A DNA stretch of 64,000 bases from assembly GCF_000717715.1 (NCBI RefSeq), contig NZ_JOAI01000013.1:124001-188000 (forward strand). Direction: 5' to 3'. The notes below the pieces were generated by a model that ran no database searches, had not been told where the DNA came from, and worked only from the letters and a program-made list of their open reading frames with translations. This document shows, one piece after another, positions 32,568 to 42,962 of this stretch. The number at the start of each line of letters is the position of its first letter. The stretch's first letter is position 1. Both the position numbers and the translations under genes were made by a program. The stretch comes from Streptomyces sp. NRRL B-24484 (GTDB taxonomy: Bacteria; Actinomycetota; Actinomycetes; Streptomycetales; Streptomycetaceae).

Positions 32568-34649
32568 ATGTCACGGAGCATCAGAGGAGCTGCGACACGC
32601 CGGGCCGGCGGCCCGCCGCGACGTGCCGCGGCCGTGCTGGCGGCGGTGACCGCGGCCACCGTCGGCTACGCCGGGCCGGCCGCCGCCGACACCCCGAAGT
32701 CCGCCGCCGGGGCCGTCGTGACGCGGGCGGGTCTGGCCCCCGCGCTGGTCGCCGGACGCGGGGCCGACCTCGGCGCCGCCGAGCAGGAGGCGGAGAACGC
32801 GCGGAGCACCGGCACGGTGATCGGCCCGGACCGCACCGCCTACACCCTGCCCTCGGAGGCCTCCGGCCGCTCCGCGGTGAAGCTGACGCCCGGCCAGTAC
32901 GTCGAGTTCACCCTGCCCGCCGCGGCCAATGCGATCACCGTGCGCTACAGCATCCCGGACGCCCCGGGCGGCGGCGGCACCACGGCGCCGCTGGACGTCG
33001 CGGTGAACGGCCGCAAGCACAGCACCATGACGCTGACCTCGCAGTACTCCTGGCTCTACAACCAGTACCCGTTCAGCAACGACCCGCAGGCCGGGCTGCT
33101 GCACCCCGACTGGTGGATCACCGAGTGCTCCTGCGTGCCGAGCGCCACCACCCCGGCCCCGGAGATCGCCAAGCCCTTCCGGCCGACCCACTTCTACGAC
33201 GAACAGCGCCTGCTGCTGGGCCGCACCTACAAGGCGGGCGACACCGTGCGGCTGACGGTGCCGCAGGGCAGCAAGGCCGCCTGGACGGTGGTCGACCTGC
33301 TCGACTCCGAGCTCGTCGCCGCCCCGCACGTGAACCTCGCCTCGGCCAACGTGCTCGCCTTCGGCGCCGACCCGACCGGCCGGCGCGACTCCGCGGACGC
33401 CCTGGACCGGGCGATCGCCTTCGCCCGCCGGGTCCACCTGCCGGTCTACCTGCCGCCGGGCACCTACCAGGTGAACCGGCACATCGTGGTCGACGACGTG
33501 ACGATCGAGGGCGCCGGCAGCTGGTACACGATCGTCAAGGGCCACCAGGTCGATCTGGCGACCCCGGCCCCATGGGGGTCCCCCCGGCCGGAGGCTGGGG
33601 GAGGCTCGGTGCACACCGGCGTCGGCTTCTACGGCAAGGACGCCGCCGCGGGCGGCAGCCGCAACGTCCACCTGTCCGGCTTCGCGATCGAGGGCGACGT
33701 CCGCGAGCGGATCGACACCGACCAGGTGAACGGCATCGGCGGCGCGATGAGCGACTCCGTGATCGAGGGCCTCTACATCCACCACACCAAGGTGGGCCTC
33801 TGGTTCGACGGGCCGATGAAGAACCTCAGGGTGACCCGCAACGTGATCACCGACCAGATCGCCGACGGCCTGAACTTCCACACCGGCGTCACCGACTCGG
33901 TGGTCTCCCACAACCTCGTCCGCAACACCGGCGACGACGGCCTCGCCATGTGGTCCGAGAAGACCGAGGACGCCCGGAACACCTTCGACCACAACACCGT
34001 CCAGTCGCCGGTGCTGGCCAACGGCATCGCGATCTACGGCGGCACCGACAACACCGCCTCCGGGAACCTGGTCGCCGACCCGGTCCGCGAGGGCAGCGCG
34101 ATCCACGTCGGCTCCCGCTTCGGCGCCGAGCCGTTCACCGGGCACCTGTGGATCACCGACAACACCACCGTCCGCTCCGGCACCTACGAGCTGAACTGGA
34201 AGATCGGCCTCGGCGCGATCTGGTTCTACGCGCTGGAGAAGGACATCGCCGCGGACGTCCGGGTGACCGGCGACCACTTCCTCGACAGCACCTACAACGC
34301 GGTGATGGTGGTCTCCGACTGGCCGGTGAAGGACCTCTACGAGGTCACCGGCCTGCACTTCAAGGACATCCGGGTGGACGGCACCGGCACCTCGGTGCTC
34401 AGCGCCCGGGCGGCCGGCTCCGCCGACTTCGAGAACGTGGACGCCCGCAACGTCGGCGCGGTCGGCGTCAACAACTGCGGCAGCTTCCACTTCACCCCAG
34501 CCGGCTCCGAGTTCTCGGTGACCGACCTCGGCGGCAACGACGGCGGCGGCACCACCGGCGCCTGGCTCGCCCCCTGGGAACTGCCCAACACCATCACCTG
34601 CGACGACCGCCCGCCGGTGGTGGCCCCGCCGGCGCCGTCCGCCTGGTGA
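32568..34649 (+). CDS. secreted beta-helix glycosidase, GH87 alpha-1,3-glucanase-like
   Basis: The protein has 693 residues. A signal peptide (twin Arg early, hydrophobic AAVLAAVTAATVGYA, cleavage near AAADT) is followed by a carbohydrate-binding-like domain (about residues 60-240, with VKLTPGQYVEFTLPAAAN) and a long parallel beta-helix with repeated turns such as VIEGLYIHHTKVGLWFDG and GDDGLAMWSE. This is the layout of GH87 mycodextranase/alpha-1,3-glucanases that attack fungal wall glucan. Residues about 335-347 (APWGSPRPEAGGG) are encoded by a palindromic genomic repeat and look like an insertion. The ATG has a weak ribosome site. Confidence 0.8.
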   Translation: MSRSIRGAATRRAGGPPRRAAAVLAAVTAATVGYAGPAAADTPKSAAGAVVTRAGLAPALVAGRGADLGAAEQEAENARSTGTVIGPDRTAYTLPSEASGRSAVKLTPGQYVEFTLPAAANAITVRYSIPDAPGGGGTTAPLDVAVNGRKHSTMTLTSQYSWLYNQYPFSNDPQAGLLHPDWWITECSCVPSATTPAPEIAKPFRPTHFYDEQRLLLGRTYKAGDTVRLTVPQGSKAAWTVVDLLDSELVAAPHVNLASANVLAFGADPTGRRDSADALDRAIAFARRVHLPVYLPPGTYQVNRHIVVDDVTIEGAGSWYTIVKGHQVDLATPAPWGSPRPEAGGGSVHTGVGFYGKDAAAGGSRNVHLSGFAIEGDVRERIDTDQVNGIGGAMSDSVIEGLYIHHTKVGLWFDGPMKNLRVTRNVITDQIADGLNFHTGVTDSVVSHNLVRNTGDDGLAMWSEKTEDARNTFDHNTVQSPVLANGIAIYGGTDNTASGNLVADPVREGSAIHVGSRFGAEPFTGHLWITDNTTVRSGTYELNWKIGLGAIWFYALEKDIAADVRVTGDHFLDSTYNAVMVVSDWPVKDLYEVTGLHFKDIRVDGTGTSVLSARAAGSADFENVDARNVGAVGVNNCGSFHFTPAGSEFSVTDLGGNDGGGTTGAWLAPWELPNTITCDDRPPVVAPPAPSAW
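33571..33604. repeat. palindromic intergenic-type repeat captured in a coding sequence
   Basis: The core CCCGGCCGGAGGCTGGGGGA is at 33583-33602. It matches 20 of 22 bases of the repeat at 44908-44929. Both are GC-rich and self-complementary around GGCCG(G/A)AGGC. Here the unit is inside the glucanase-like gene and keeps the frame. Confidence 0.6.
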
Positions 34650-34680
34650 CGAAGCGCGGGAACCACCCCTGACACGACAT

Positions 34681-34721
34681 CGGGGCGCCCGTCCGGATCC
34701 CCCCTCCGGACGGACGCCCCG
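34681..34721. terminator. bidirectional terminator
   Basis: A 17-bp stem with one mismatch (34681-34697 with 34705-34721) and a 7-base loop lies between convergent genes. Confidence 0.8.
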
Positions 34722-34741
34722 ACGGCGTTCGGGTCAGTGCG

Positions 34742-35941
34742 TCACCACTTGTCCCAGCCGATGTTCCAGCCGCTCAGGCCGTTGTCCGGCCGCACCTGCT
34801 GGCCGACCGAGTTCTGCACGGTGACCGGGTCGCCGACGATCGCGGCGTCGTAGAACTGGCCGGCGGTCGAGCCCGACGAGCCGTCCTTGGCGGAGGTGTC
34901 CTCCAGGCCGATGCAGCCGTGGCTGGTGTTGGTGCGGCCGAAGACGCCGGGGGCGTACTTGCCGTGCACGTAGGTGCCGGTCGGGGTGAGCCGCAGGGCG
35001 TGCGGCATCTCGACCTTGTAGGCCGGGCCCTCGTGGTTGACCACGGTGGAGGAGTCCATGACGGTCGTCCCCTCCTTGGCCATGACCACCATCGTGCCGT
35101 TGAAGGTGTTCTGCGAGGCGGGCGAGCTGGCGCCGGCGCTGATCGGGATGGTCGCGTCCGGCTTGCCGTCCTCCTTGACCACCATCTCGTGGGTGGAGGC
35201 GTCGGCGACGCTGACCCGGGACCGGCCGATCGTGAAGCTCTGGTCGCTGTCGACCTCGCCGTACACGTCCGGGGCGGTCTCGACGCTCTTCAGCCGGTAG
35301 TGCACGGTGACCTTGGTCTGCGGCTTCCAGAACTGCTCCGGGCGGAAGTCCACCCGGGTGTTGCCGAACCAGTGCGGCTTGACCACGGTGCCGTCGGTGG
35401 CCTCGAAGGTGACGGCCTTCTCGACGGCCGCCTTGTTCTCGACGGCCTTCTTGAAGTTCAGCGAGACGATCATGCCGACGCCGTACGTCTGCTTGTCCGA
35501 GATGTTGTCGTACGGGCCCGCGCCCTTGGTGGGCGTCAGGGTGGTGAAGCTGCTCTCCGAGGTGGCGGCGACGCCGGAGGCGTCCGCGGCCTGGGCGGTC
35601 ACCTTGTACTCGGTGGAGACGGCGAGGTTCTGCGCGGGCGTCCAGCCGAGGCCGTCCGGGGTGATGGCGCCCGGGACCTCCTTGCCGTCCTTGCCCGTCA
35701 CCTTGACCGCGGTGAGCTTGCCGTTCGCCACCGCGACCTTGAGCGCGCCGGACGGCTTCACCTTGGTGGCGCCGTTCGCCGGCTCGATGGTCAGCTGGGC
35801 CTGGGACTTCTTCTGCTCCTGCTTGTCGGCGCCCGAGGAGGAACCCCCGCCGCCGCTGCTGCTGCACGCGGTGGTGAGCACCAGCGCCCCACCGAGCACC
35901 GCTGCCGCCACGACCCTGCCTGCCGCCCGCTTCACTGCCAT
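34742..35941 (-). CDS. L,D-transpeptidase (YkuD) lipoprotein
   Basis: The protein has 399 residues. A signal peptide ends in a probable lipobox TTAC (Cys26), followed by Ser/Gly-rich spacer. Two Ig-like domains come next (about residues 48-125 and 130-245), then the YkuD catalytic domain. The signature HG...SHGCIGL has the catalytic Cys343 with His341. It makes 3-3 cross-links or attaches proteins in peptidoglycan outside the membrane, and resembles mycobacterial LdtMt2-type enzymes with Ig domains. The ATG is preceded by AAGGGG. Confidence 0.93.
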   Translation of the reverse strand: MAVKRAAGRVVAAAVLGGALVLTTACSSSGGGGSSSGADKQEQKKSQAQLTIEPANGATKVKPSGALKVAVANGKLTAVKVTGKDGKEVPGAITPDGLGWTPAQNLAVSTEYKVTAQAADASGVAATSESSFTTLTPTKGAGPYDNISDKQTYGVGMIVSLNFKKAVENKAAVEKAVTFEATDGTVVKPHWFGNTRVDFRPEQFWKPQTKVTVHYRLKSVETAPDVYGEVDSDQSFTIGRSRVSVADASTHEMVVKEDGKPDATIPISAGASSPASQNTFNGTMVVMAKEGTTVMDSSTVVNHEGPAYKVEMPHALRLTPTGTYVHGKYAPGVFGRTNTSHGCIGLEDTSAKDGSSGSTAGQFYDAAIVGDPVTVQNSVGQQVRPDNGLSGWNIGWDKW

Positions 35942-36100
35942 ACCCCTTCGCCGTGTTCCCTTCGATAGACGCGCGAAGGGCCCCGGCAGTTTCGCACCCG
36001 GGGGATCGTCCGGTCACGAATCGACAACAGGCCCCGGCCACGTGGCGAGGATCACCCGATCGAGCGATGCGCCGTGGCTGACGGAGCAGTGCTCCCCGCG

Positions 36101-36172
36101 TGTCGGGGCCCCGGCCGCAGCGGCCGCGGCCCCGACACAGGCAGGGGGCCCGCCACGACGTGGCGGGCCCCC
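36101..36172 (-). terminator. tandem hairpins downstream of the cold-shock gene
   Basis: Two stems lie in tandem: 36144-36157 with 36159-36172 (perfect, 13-14 bp, tiny loop) and 36101-36110 with 36128-36137 (10 bp around a further folding loop). Both are in the 317-base gap between csp and the transpeptidase gene, about 90-160 bases past the csp stop. Confidence 0.7.
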
Positions 36173-36258
36173 TTGGTACTGCTCTTCGTGCTCGTGTGGC
36201 GGCCCGGGTGGCCACCGCGGACCCGGAGGTCCGGAGCGATCAGATCATCAGAGGATCG

Positions 36259-36462
36259 TCAGACAGCGGTGACGTTCTCCGCCTGCGGGCCCTTCGGGCC
36301 CTGGGTGACGTCGAAGGTGACCGCCTGGTTCTCCTCGAGCGACCGGAAGCCGGTCGAGTTGATGGCGGAGTAGTGGACGAAGACGTCGGGGCCGCCGCCC
36401 TCCTGGGCGATGAAGCCGAAGCCCTTCTCAGCGTTGAACCACTTGACGGTTCCCTGAGCCAT
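36259..36462 (-). CDS. cold-shock protein, CspA family
   Basis: The protein has 67 residues, the standard length. The RNA-binding motifs RNP1 KGFGFI and RNP2 DVFVHY are present, in [19 protein letters not shown] and DVFVHYSAI. It is a single-strand nucleic-acid chaperone. AAGGAG precedes the ATG at good spacing. The 5' untranslated region contains a hairpin (36489-36511), as often seen in csp mRNAs, and the downstream gap holds tandem terminators. It is divergent from mqnA. Confidence 0.95.
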   Translation of the reverse strand: MAQGTVKWFNAEKGFGFIAQEGGGPDVFVHYSAINSTGFRSLEENQAVTFDVTQGPKGPQAENVTAV

Positions 36463-37697
<1,235 letters not shown>

Positions 37698-37765
37698 CAC
37701 CGGCGTGCAGGGGCCCCGGTTGGTACTGTCCGGCGGGGCCCACCGGGCCGACGGGAGGCGGGGGG

Positions 37766-39367
37766 ATGGAACCACTGGGTGCTTCGGACCCGGCACGGGT
37801 CGGCGCGTACCGGCTGCTGCGCCGACTCGGCGCGGGCGGCATGGGACGGGTCTACCTCGGCCGCACGGCCGGCGGCCGGACGGTCGCGGTCAAGGTGGTG
37901 CGCGGCGAACTCGCCGACGACCCCGAGTTCCGGGCCAGGTTCCGGCAGGAGGTCGCGGCCGCCCGGCTGGTCGGCGGCCGCTGGACGGCCCCGGTGCTGG
38001 ACGCCGACACCGAGGGCGACCGCCCCTGGGTGGCCAGCGGCTACGTCGCCGGACCTTCGCTGGACGCAGCCGTCCGCCGGCACGGACCGCTGCCCGTCCC
38101 GGCCGTGCACGCCCTCGGCGCCGCCCTCGCCGAGGCCCTGGAACAGGTGCACGCGCTCGGCCTGGTGCACCGCGACGTCAAGCCGTCCAACGTGCTGCTG
38201 GCCCTGGACGGGCCGCGCCTGATCGACTTCGGCATCGCCCGCGCCCTGGACGCCGCGACCGCCCTCACCCGCTCCGGGTACGTGGTCGGCTCGCCCGGCT
38301 ACCTCTCGCCCGAGCAGGCCGCGGGCGAACCGGCCGGCCCGGCCGGCGACGTCTTCTCGCTCGGCGCCGTCCTCGCCTTTGCCGCCAGCGGCACCGCCCC
38401 GTTCGGCGAGGGCGTCAGCGCGGCCGTCCTGCTCTACCGGGTCCTGCACGAGGAACCCGACCTCTCCGGACTCACCGGCCCGCTGCGCGAGGCCGTCCTG
38501 GCCTGCCTCCACAAGGACGCCGCCGACCGGCCCACCCCCGCTGCCCTGCGCGCCCTGCTCGCCCCCGGCGCCGCCCCCGCCGCCGGGGACTGGCTGCCGC
38601 CCGCCGTCTCCGCCGCCGTGGCCCGCAGCGCCGTCGAACTCCTCGACCTGGAGGCGCACGACCCGGACGAGCCGGCCGTCCCCGCCGCGGCCCCCGTCCC
38701 ACCCGTCCCGCCCGGCCCGCCGCACGACCGCACCCCGACCACCCTCGACCGTCCCGCCGCCGCAGGCCCGCGCCGCCGCCGGACGGTGCTGCTCGCGGTG
38801 CCGGCCGTGCTGGCGGTGCTCGCCGCGGGCGCCGGCCTGTGGACGCTGCTGCCCGACTCCGGTCAGCCGGACCGCGGCAGCCAGGACGCCGCCACCAGCA
38901 GACCCACCGGCCCCGGCGACAGCGGCGGGGGCGACGGCGGCTCCTCCGGCGGCCGGACGGCCTCCCCGGCCGGGGCCCAGTCCTCCCCGGCCGCCTCCCC
39001 GGGAGGCTCCGGCACGCTCCCGGCCGGCTACCTCGGGACCTGGCAGGGCACCATCACCACCCGCGTCGGCGGCCTGCCCAGCACCTTCCGGGTCGAGTTC
39101 GGCCGGGGCAAGGTCGGCGAGGTGGTCGGCCGCACCAGCAACGCCTCCGCCTTCAGCGACACCGTCTGCCGCGGCGAACTCACCCTGCTCACCGCCACCG
39201 CCGACCGGATCGAGCTGCAGGAGCGCCCGGTGGGCACCGACCCTCGGTGCACCGGCGAACCGGAGAAGCAGACCTACGCACCGGCCGGCAGCGGCGCGCT
39301 GCACCTGCAGGTCAGCGGTGCCCCGCTGGGCATGGACCCCTCCGGCGACCTGGCCAAGCAGGGGTGA
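37766..39367 (+). CDS. membrane-anchored Ser/Thr protein kinase
   Basis: The protein has 533 residues. The kinase domain (residues about 15-275) has the glycine loop LGAGGMGRVYLG, Lys43 (VAVKVV), the catalytic HRDVKPSN (Asp137) and DFG (154-156). A Pro-rich linker leads to one transmembrane helix (TVLLAVPAVLAVLAAGAGLW, near 335-355). The extracellular part is Gly/Ser-rich and then a compact domain with YLGTWQGTI and two Cys. It lacks PASTA repeats. The signal sensed is unknown. GGGAGGCGGGGGG precedes the ATG. It stands between mqnA and mqnC. Confidence 0.92.
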   Translation: MEPLGASDPARVGAYRLLRRLGAGGMGRVYLGRTAGGRTVAVKVVRGELADDPEFRARFRQEVAAARLVGGRWTAPVLDADTEGDRPWVASGYVAGPSLDAAVRRHGPLPVPAVHALGAALAEALEQVHALGLVHRDVKPSNVLLALDGPRLIDFGIARALDAATALTRSGYVVGSPGYLSPEQAAGEPAGPAGDVFSLGAVLAFAASGTAPFGEGVSAAVLLYRVLHEEPDLSGLTGPLREAVLACLHKDAADRPTPAALRALLAPGAAPAAGDWLPPAVSAAVARSAVELLDLEAHDPDEPAVPAAAPVPPVPPGPPHDRTPTTLDRPAAAGPRRRRTVLLAVPAVLAVLAAGAGLWTLLPDSGQPDRGSQDAATSRPTGPGDSGGGDGGSSGGRTASPAGAQSSPAASPGGSGTLPAGYLGTWQGTITTRVGGLPSTFRVEFGRGKVGEVVGRTSNASAFSDTVCRGELTLLTATADRIELQERPVGTDPRCTGEPEKQTYAPAGSGALHLQVSGAPLGMDPSGDLAKQG

Positions 39368-39501
39368 CGGGCCGCAGAAAAGTGCTGGCGTAGGCTGGTT
39401 CGGTCCTGCCGTCCGGGTGCCCTCCCGTCCCGGAGGCGCCCCGCCGCCCGCCGGTGCCGCCGTCGGACAGCCCGCCGTTGGAAAGAAAGTAGGCCCGCAA
39501 G

Positions 39502-40716
39502 GTGTCCGAGCAGACCCTCGACTCCCCCGCCGCCGACCTGCAGGCCGTCCTCGACCGTGCGGCCGCGGGCGGTCGGATCACCCCCGAGGAGGCGCTGGAG
39601 GTCTACCGCTCCGCGCCGCTGCACGCCCTCGGTGCCGCCGCGGACGCCGTGCGCCGCCGCCGCTACGCCGGCGTCGAGCACATCGCGACGTACATCATCG
39701 AACGGAACATCAACTACACCAACGTCTGCGTGACGGCCTGCAAGTTCTGCGCCTTCTACGTCCCGCCGAAGAGCGACAGGGGCTGGTCGCGCGACCTCGA
39801 CGAGATCCTGCGCCGCTGCGCGGAGACGGTCGAACTGGGCGGCACCCAGATCATGTTCCAGGGCGGCCACCACCCCGACTACGGCGTGGAGTACTACGAG
39901 CGGGCCTTCGCGGCGATCAAGGCCGACTTCCCCGAGCTGGTCATCCACTCGCTGGGCGCCTCCGAGGTCGAGCACATGGCCCGGATCTCCGGCGTGACGA
40001 TCGAGGAGGCCATCACCCGGATCCACCGGGCGGGCCTGGACTCCTTCGCCGGCGCCGGCGCCGAACTGCTGCCCGAGCGCCCCCGCAAGGCGATCGCCCC
40101 GCTCAAGGAGTCCGGCGAGCGCTGGCTGGAGATCATGGAGGCCGCGCACGGCCTCGGCGTGGAGTCCACCTCCACCATGCTGATGGGCACCGGCGAGACC
40201 AACGCCGAGCGCATCGAGCACCTGCGGATGATCCGCGAGGTGCAGGACCGCACCGGCGGCTTCCGCGCCTTCATCCCCTACACCTACCAGCCGCAGAACA
40301 ACCACTTGAAGGGCCGCACCCAGGCCACCGTCTTCGAGTACCTGCGGATGATCGCCGTCGCCCGGCTCTTCCTCGACAACGTCGCCCACATCCAGGGCTC
40401 CTGGCTCACCACGGGCAAGGAGGCGGGCCAGCTCTCGCTGCACTACGGCGCCGACGACCTCGGCTCCGTGATGCTGGAGGAGAACGTCGTCTCCGCGGCG
40501 GGCGCCAAGCACCGCTCCAACCTCACCGAGCTGATCCACCTGATCCGGGCGGCCGGCCGCACCCCCGCCCAGCGCTCCACCACCTACCAGCACCTGCGCG
40601 TCCTCGACGACCCGGCGAACGACCCGGTCGACCCCCGGGTCGCCTCGCACATCGCCTCCACCGCGATCGAGGGCGGCACCGCCCACCCCGAGCTGACGAT
40701 CCTGTCGGCGACCTGA
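39502..40716 (+). CDS. mqnC: cyclic dehypoxanthinyl futalosine synthase MqnC
   Basis: The protein has 404 residues. The radical SAM cluster motif is C76xxxC80xxC83 (CVTACKFCAFY). MFQGGHHPDYG, SLGASEVEH and STSTMLMGTGET are typical MqnC/CofG-like blocks. It cyclises dehypoxanthinyl futalosine with S-adenosylmethionine, an essential menaquinone step. The GTG start has a weak purine-rich site. A TAGGCT (39391-39396) upstream could be a -10. The stop overlaps the next gene's ATG by one base (TGATG), so the two are coupled. Confidence 0.95.
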   Translation: MSEQTLDSPAADLQAVLDRAAAGGRITPEEALEVYRSAPLHALGAAADAVRRRRYAGVEHIATYIIERNINYTNVCVTACKFCAFYVPPKSDRGWSRDLDEILRRCAETVELGGTQIMFQGGHHPDYGVEYYERAFAAIKADFPELVIHSLGASEVEHMARISGVTIEEAITRIHRAGLDSFAGAGAELLPERPRKAIAPLKESGERWLEIMEAAHGLGVESTSTMLMGTGETNAERIEHLRMIREVQDRTGGFRAFIPYTYQPQNNHLKGRTQATVFEYLRMIAVARLFLDNVAHIQGSWLTTGKEAGQLSLHYGADDLGSVMLEENVVSAAGAKHRSNLTELIHLIRAAGRTPAQRSTTYQHLRVLDDPANDPVDPRVASHIASTAIEGGTAHPELTILSAT

Positions 40717-41324
40717 TGCTCACCCTGCACCGCGCCGCACTGCTGATCGCCGACCCGGCCGCCCCCGCGGCCCCGGCGACCGCCGACGGCGCGGTGCTGG
40801 TCGACGGCGGCCTGGTCGCCTGGGTCGGCCCGTACGCCGACCGGCCCGACACCGCGGCCCGGCTGCGCGCGTGGCCGGGCCTGCTCGTCCCCGGCCTGCT
40901 CAACCCGTACGGGGCCTGCCAGCTGGAACGGCGCTACCACCCCGACCCGCGCGAGGAGCTCGGCGCGGAGCCGCTCGTCCTCGACGTGCCCGACGGGCAG
41001 CGCGGCGGGTCCGCCCGGCGCGGCCTGCAGCGGATGCTCGGCCACGGCACCACCGCCGTCGCCGGGCCCTTCGCCCACCCCGCCGTGCGCACCGCGGTGG
41101 CCCGCTCCGGGCTGACCGCCGTCCCCGGCGACGGCGCCGACGGCGGCCTCGACCCGCTCGCCGGCCGTACCCTCGCCGAGGCCGTGCACCGCCCCCTGGA
41201 GGCCGGCGGCCCGGCCGACTTCGCCGTCTTCGCCGCGGCCTCGGCGGCCGACCTGGAGCGCGCCGGCGCGGGCCGCTGCCTGGCCACCGTGCTCGGCGGG
41301 CGGCTGCTCTACCGCGGCCGCTGA
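40716..41324 (+). CDS. imidazolonepropionase-like amidohydrolase fragment, metal site lost
   Basis: The protein has 202 residues. It starts like an amidohydrolase beta-sandwich (ALLIADPAAP and AVLVDGGLVAWVGPYADRP), and LLVPGLLNPYGACQLE occupies the place of the usual PGxVNxHxHxE metal motif. No HxH remains, and the TIM barrel is much reduced (most of 250 residues absent). GRTLAEAVHRPLEAGGPADFAVF is the C-terminal sandwich. It is translationally coupled to mqnC, so a role in menaquinone synthesis is suggested. In other bacteria an amidohydrolase deaminates aminofutalosine. Here catalysis is unlikely; a structural or regulatory role is a guess. Confidence 0.7.
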   Translation: MLTLHRAALLIADPAAPAAPATADGAVLVDGGLVAWVGPYADRPDTAARLRAWPGLLVPGLLNPYGACQLERRYHPDPREELGAEPLVLDVPDGQRGGSARRGLQRMLGHGTTAVAGPFAHPAVRTAVARSGLTAVPGDGADGGLDPLAGRTLAEAVHRPLEAGGPADFAVFAAASAADLERAGAGRCLATVLGGRLLYRGR

Positions 41325-41503
41325 CGCCCGACCGCGTCCCGGCGCCGCACCCGCTTCCGGCAAAGGTCGTACAAACCGCACACATCCTGCCGTGACCTGA
41401 GGCACCGCCAGCGGCTACGATCCCGGACAGCCCCTCAGGCGCCGTCCCGGGGGCGCCCCTCACCACCGGGCCCGACCGGGCCCCGGCCGCCAGGACAGGA
41501 CCG

Positions 41504-42079
41504 ATGCGACCCGCCGCCACCGCCCCCCACCTGTCAGCCCCGCGGCTGGGCCGCGGCTGGTATCTCGGGGCCGTGCTGAGCGCCGTGCTCGCCCTCGGCA
41601 TGTGCCTGCTCGGCTGGCGGCAGGCCGACCAGGCCGACCGGATCACCGCCGACCCCGTCCGCGTCCAGGGCACCGTCACGCAGCTGCCCGGCGGCAGCGG
41701 CAGCTACAGCGAGGTCCTGTACACCGCGGAGGGCCGCAGCCTCACCGCCGCCGACCTCTGGCTGCCCGAGGGCGCCAAGGTGGGCGACACGCTCTGCCTG
41801 GAGCACGCCGCCGACGACCCGGCCGCCGTCCGGGTCTGCGGCAACCGCTACCCGCAGCCGGTCGGCATCACCCTGGCCCGCACCAGCGTGCCGGTCGCGC
41901 TGCTCTGCCTGGGCCTGTGCCTCGTCCGCATCCTGCGCCACCGCCGCACCCGCCCGGCCCGCGAGGGCGGCACCGGGGTGCGCACCACCGTGGTGCTGGC
42001 CGCCGAGGGCATGCCCGCCCTCACCCACGGCAAGCGCTCGCGCCGCCGCCGCAGGGGCGGCCGCCGCGCCCGGTCCTGA
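41504..42079 (+). CDS. small membrane protein, DUF3592-like
   Basis: The protein has 191 residues and two transmembrane helices ([19 protein letters not shown] and [21 protein letters not shown]) around an extracytoplasmic domain of about 80 residues that fits DUF3592, with a possible Cys pair (LCLEH and RVCGN). The C-terminus is a very basic cytoplasmic tail ([13 protein letters not shown]). The function is unknown. TACGAT at about 41416 may be a promoter -10. It lies between the mqnC pair and menG. Confidence 0.7.
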   Translation: MRPAATAPHLSAPRLGRGWYLGAVLSAVLALGMCLLGWRQADQADRITADPVRVQGTVTQLPGGSGSYSEVLYTAEGRSLTAADLWLPEGAKVGDTLCLEHAADDPAAVRVCGNRYPQPVGITLARTSVPVALLCLGLCLVRILRHRRTRPAREGGTGVRTTVVLAAEGMPALTHGKRSRRRRRGGRRARS

Positions 42080-42210
42080 CCCGCCGCGCCCCCGTCCCGA
42101 CCGTCCGGCCGGTCCGTTCCGCGACGAAGCATCCGGCCGCCGCCGGGTGCACGGCGCTCCGATGTGCACCCGTTGCCCGGCCGGGTGCCGCCAGGGTGAA
42201 CAATGGGGGC

Positions 42211-42903
42211 GTGACCCGAGCCTCCCTGGACAAGCAGCCCCACGAAGTCGCCGCCATGTTCGACGACGTCGCGGCCAAGTACGACCGCACCAACGACGTG
42301 CTCTCCCTCGGCCAGGCCCGGGCCTGGCGGCGGGCGGTCGCCGACGCGGTCGCGGCCGAGCCCGGCCAGCTGGTCCTCGACCTGGGGGCCGGCACCGGCA
42401 CCTCCTCGCTGCCGTTCGCCGAGGCCGGCGCCAAGGTGGTGCCCTGCGACTTCTCCACCGGCATGCTCGCCGAGGGCAAGCAGCGCCACCCCGAGCTGGC
42501 GATGACCGCGGGCGACGCGACGAAGCTGCCCTTCGCCGACGCCACCTTCGACGCCGTCACCATCTCCTTCGCGCTGCGCAACGTGCAGGACACCGACGCC
42601 GCGCTGCGCGAGATGCACCGGGTCACCAAGCCCGGCGGAAAGATCGTCATCTGCGAGTTCTCCACGCCGACCTGGACGCCCTTCCGCACGGTCTACACCG
42701 AGTACCTGATGCGGGCGCTGCCGCCGGTCGCCTCCGCGGTCAGCAGCAACCCGGACGCCTACGTCTACCTCGCCGAGTCCATCCGCTCCTGGCCCGACCA
42801 GCCCGAGCTGGCGGCCAAGCTGCAGCAGGCCGGCTGGTCGAAGGTCGCCTGGCGCAACCTCACCGGCGGCATCGTGGCGCTGCACCGGGGTTTCCGCGCG
42901 TAA
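42211..42903 (+). CDS. menG: demethylmenaquinone methyltransferase
   Basis: The protein has 230 residues of the UbiE/MenG family. The SAM-binding motif [32 protein letters not shown] and [19 protein letters not shown] are diagnostic. It methylates demethylmenaquinone, the last or near-last step in menaquinone synthesis. The GTG start follows GGGGGC without a classical ribosome site; AACAAT just upstream could be a leaderless -10. It is followed by a reductase gene after 59 bases. Confidence 0.95.
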   Translation: MTRASLDKQPHEVAAMFDDVAAKYDRTNDVLSLGQARAWRRAVADAVAAEPGQLVLDLGAGTGTSSLPFAEAGAKVVPCDFSTGMLAEGKQRHPELAMTAGDATKLPFADATFDAVTISFALRNVQDTDAALREMHRVTKPGGKIVICEFSTPTWTPFRTVYTEYLMRALPPVASAVSSNPDAYVYLAESIRSWPDQPELAAKLQQAGWSKVAWRNLTGGIVALHRGFRA

Positions 42904-42962
42904 GCGCTGGTTACACTCAGTCCCAGCCAGCCGTCCGCCGTCCCGTGCAGGAGTGTGCCCCC

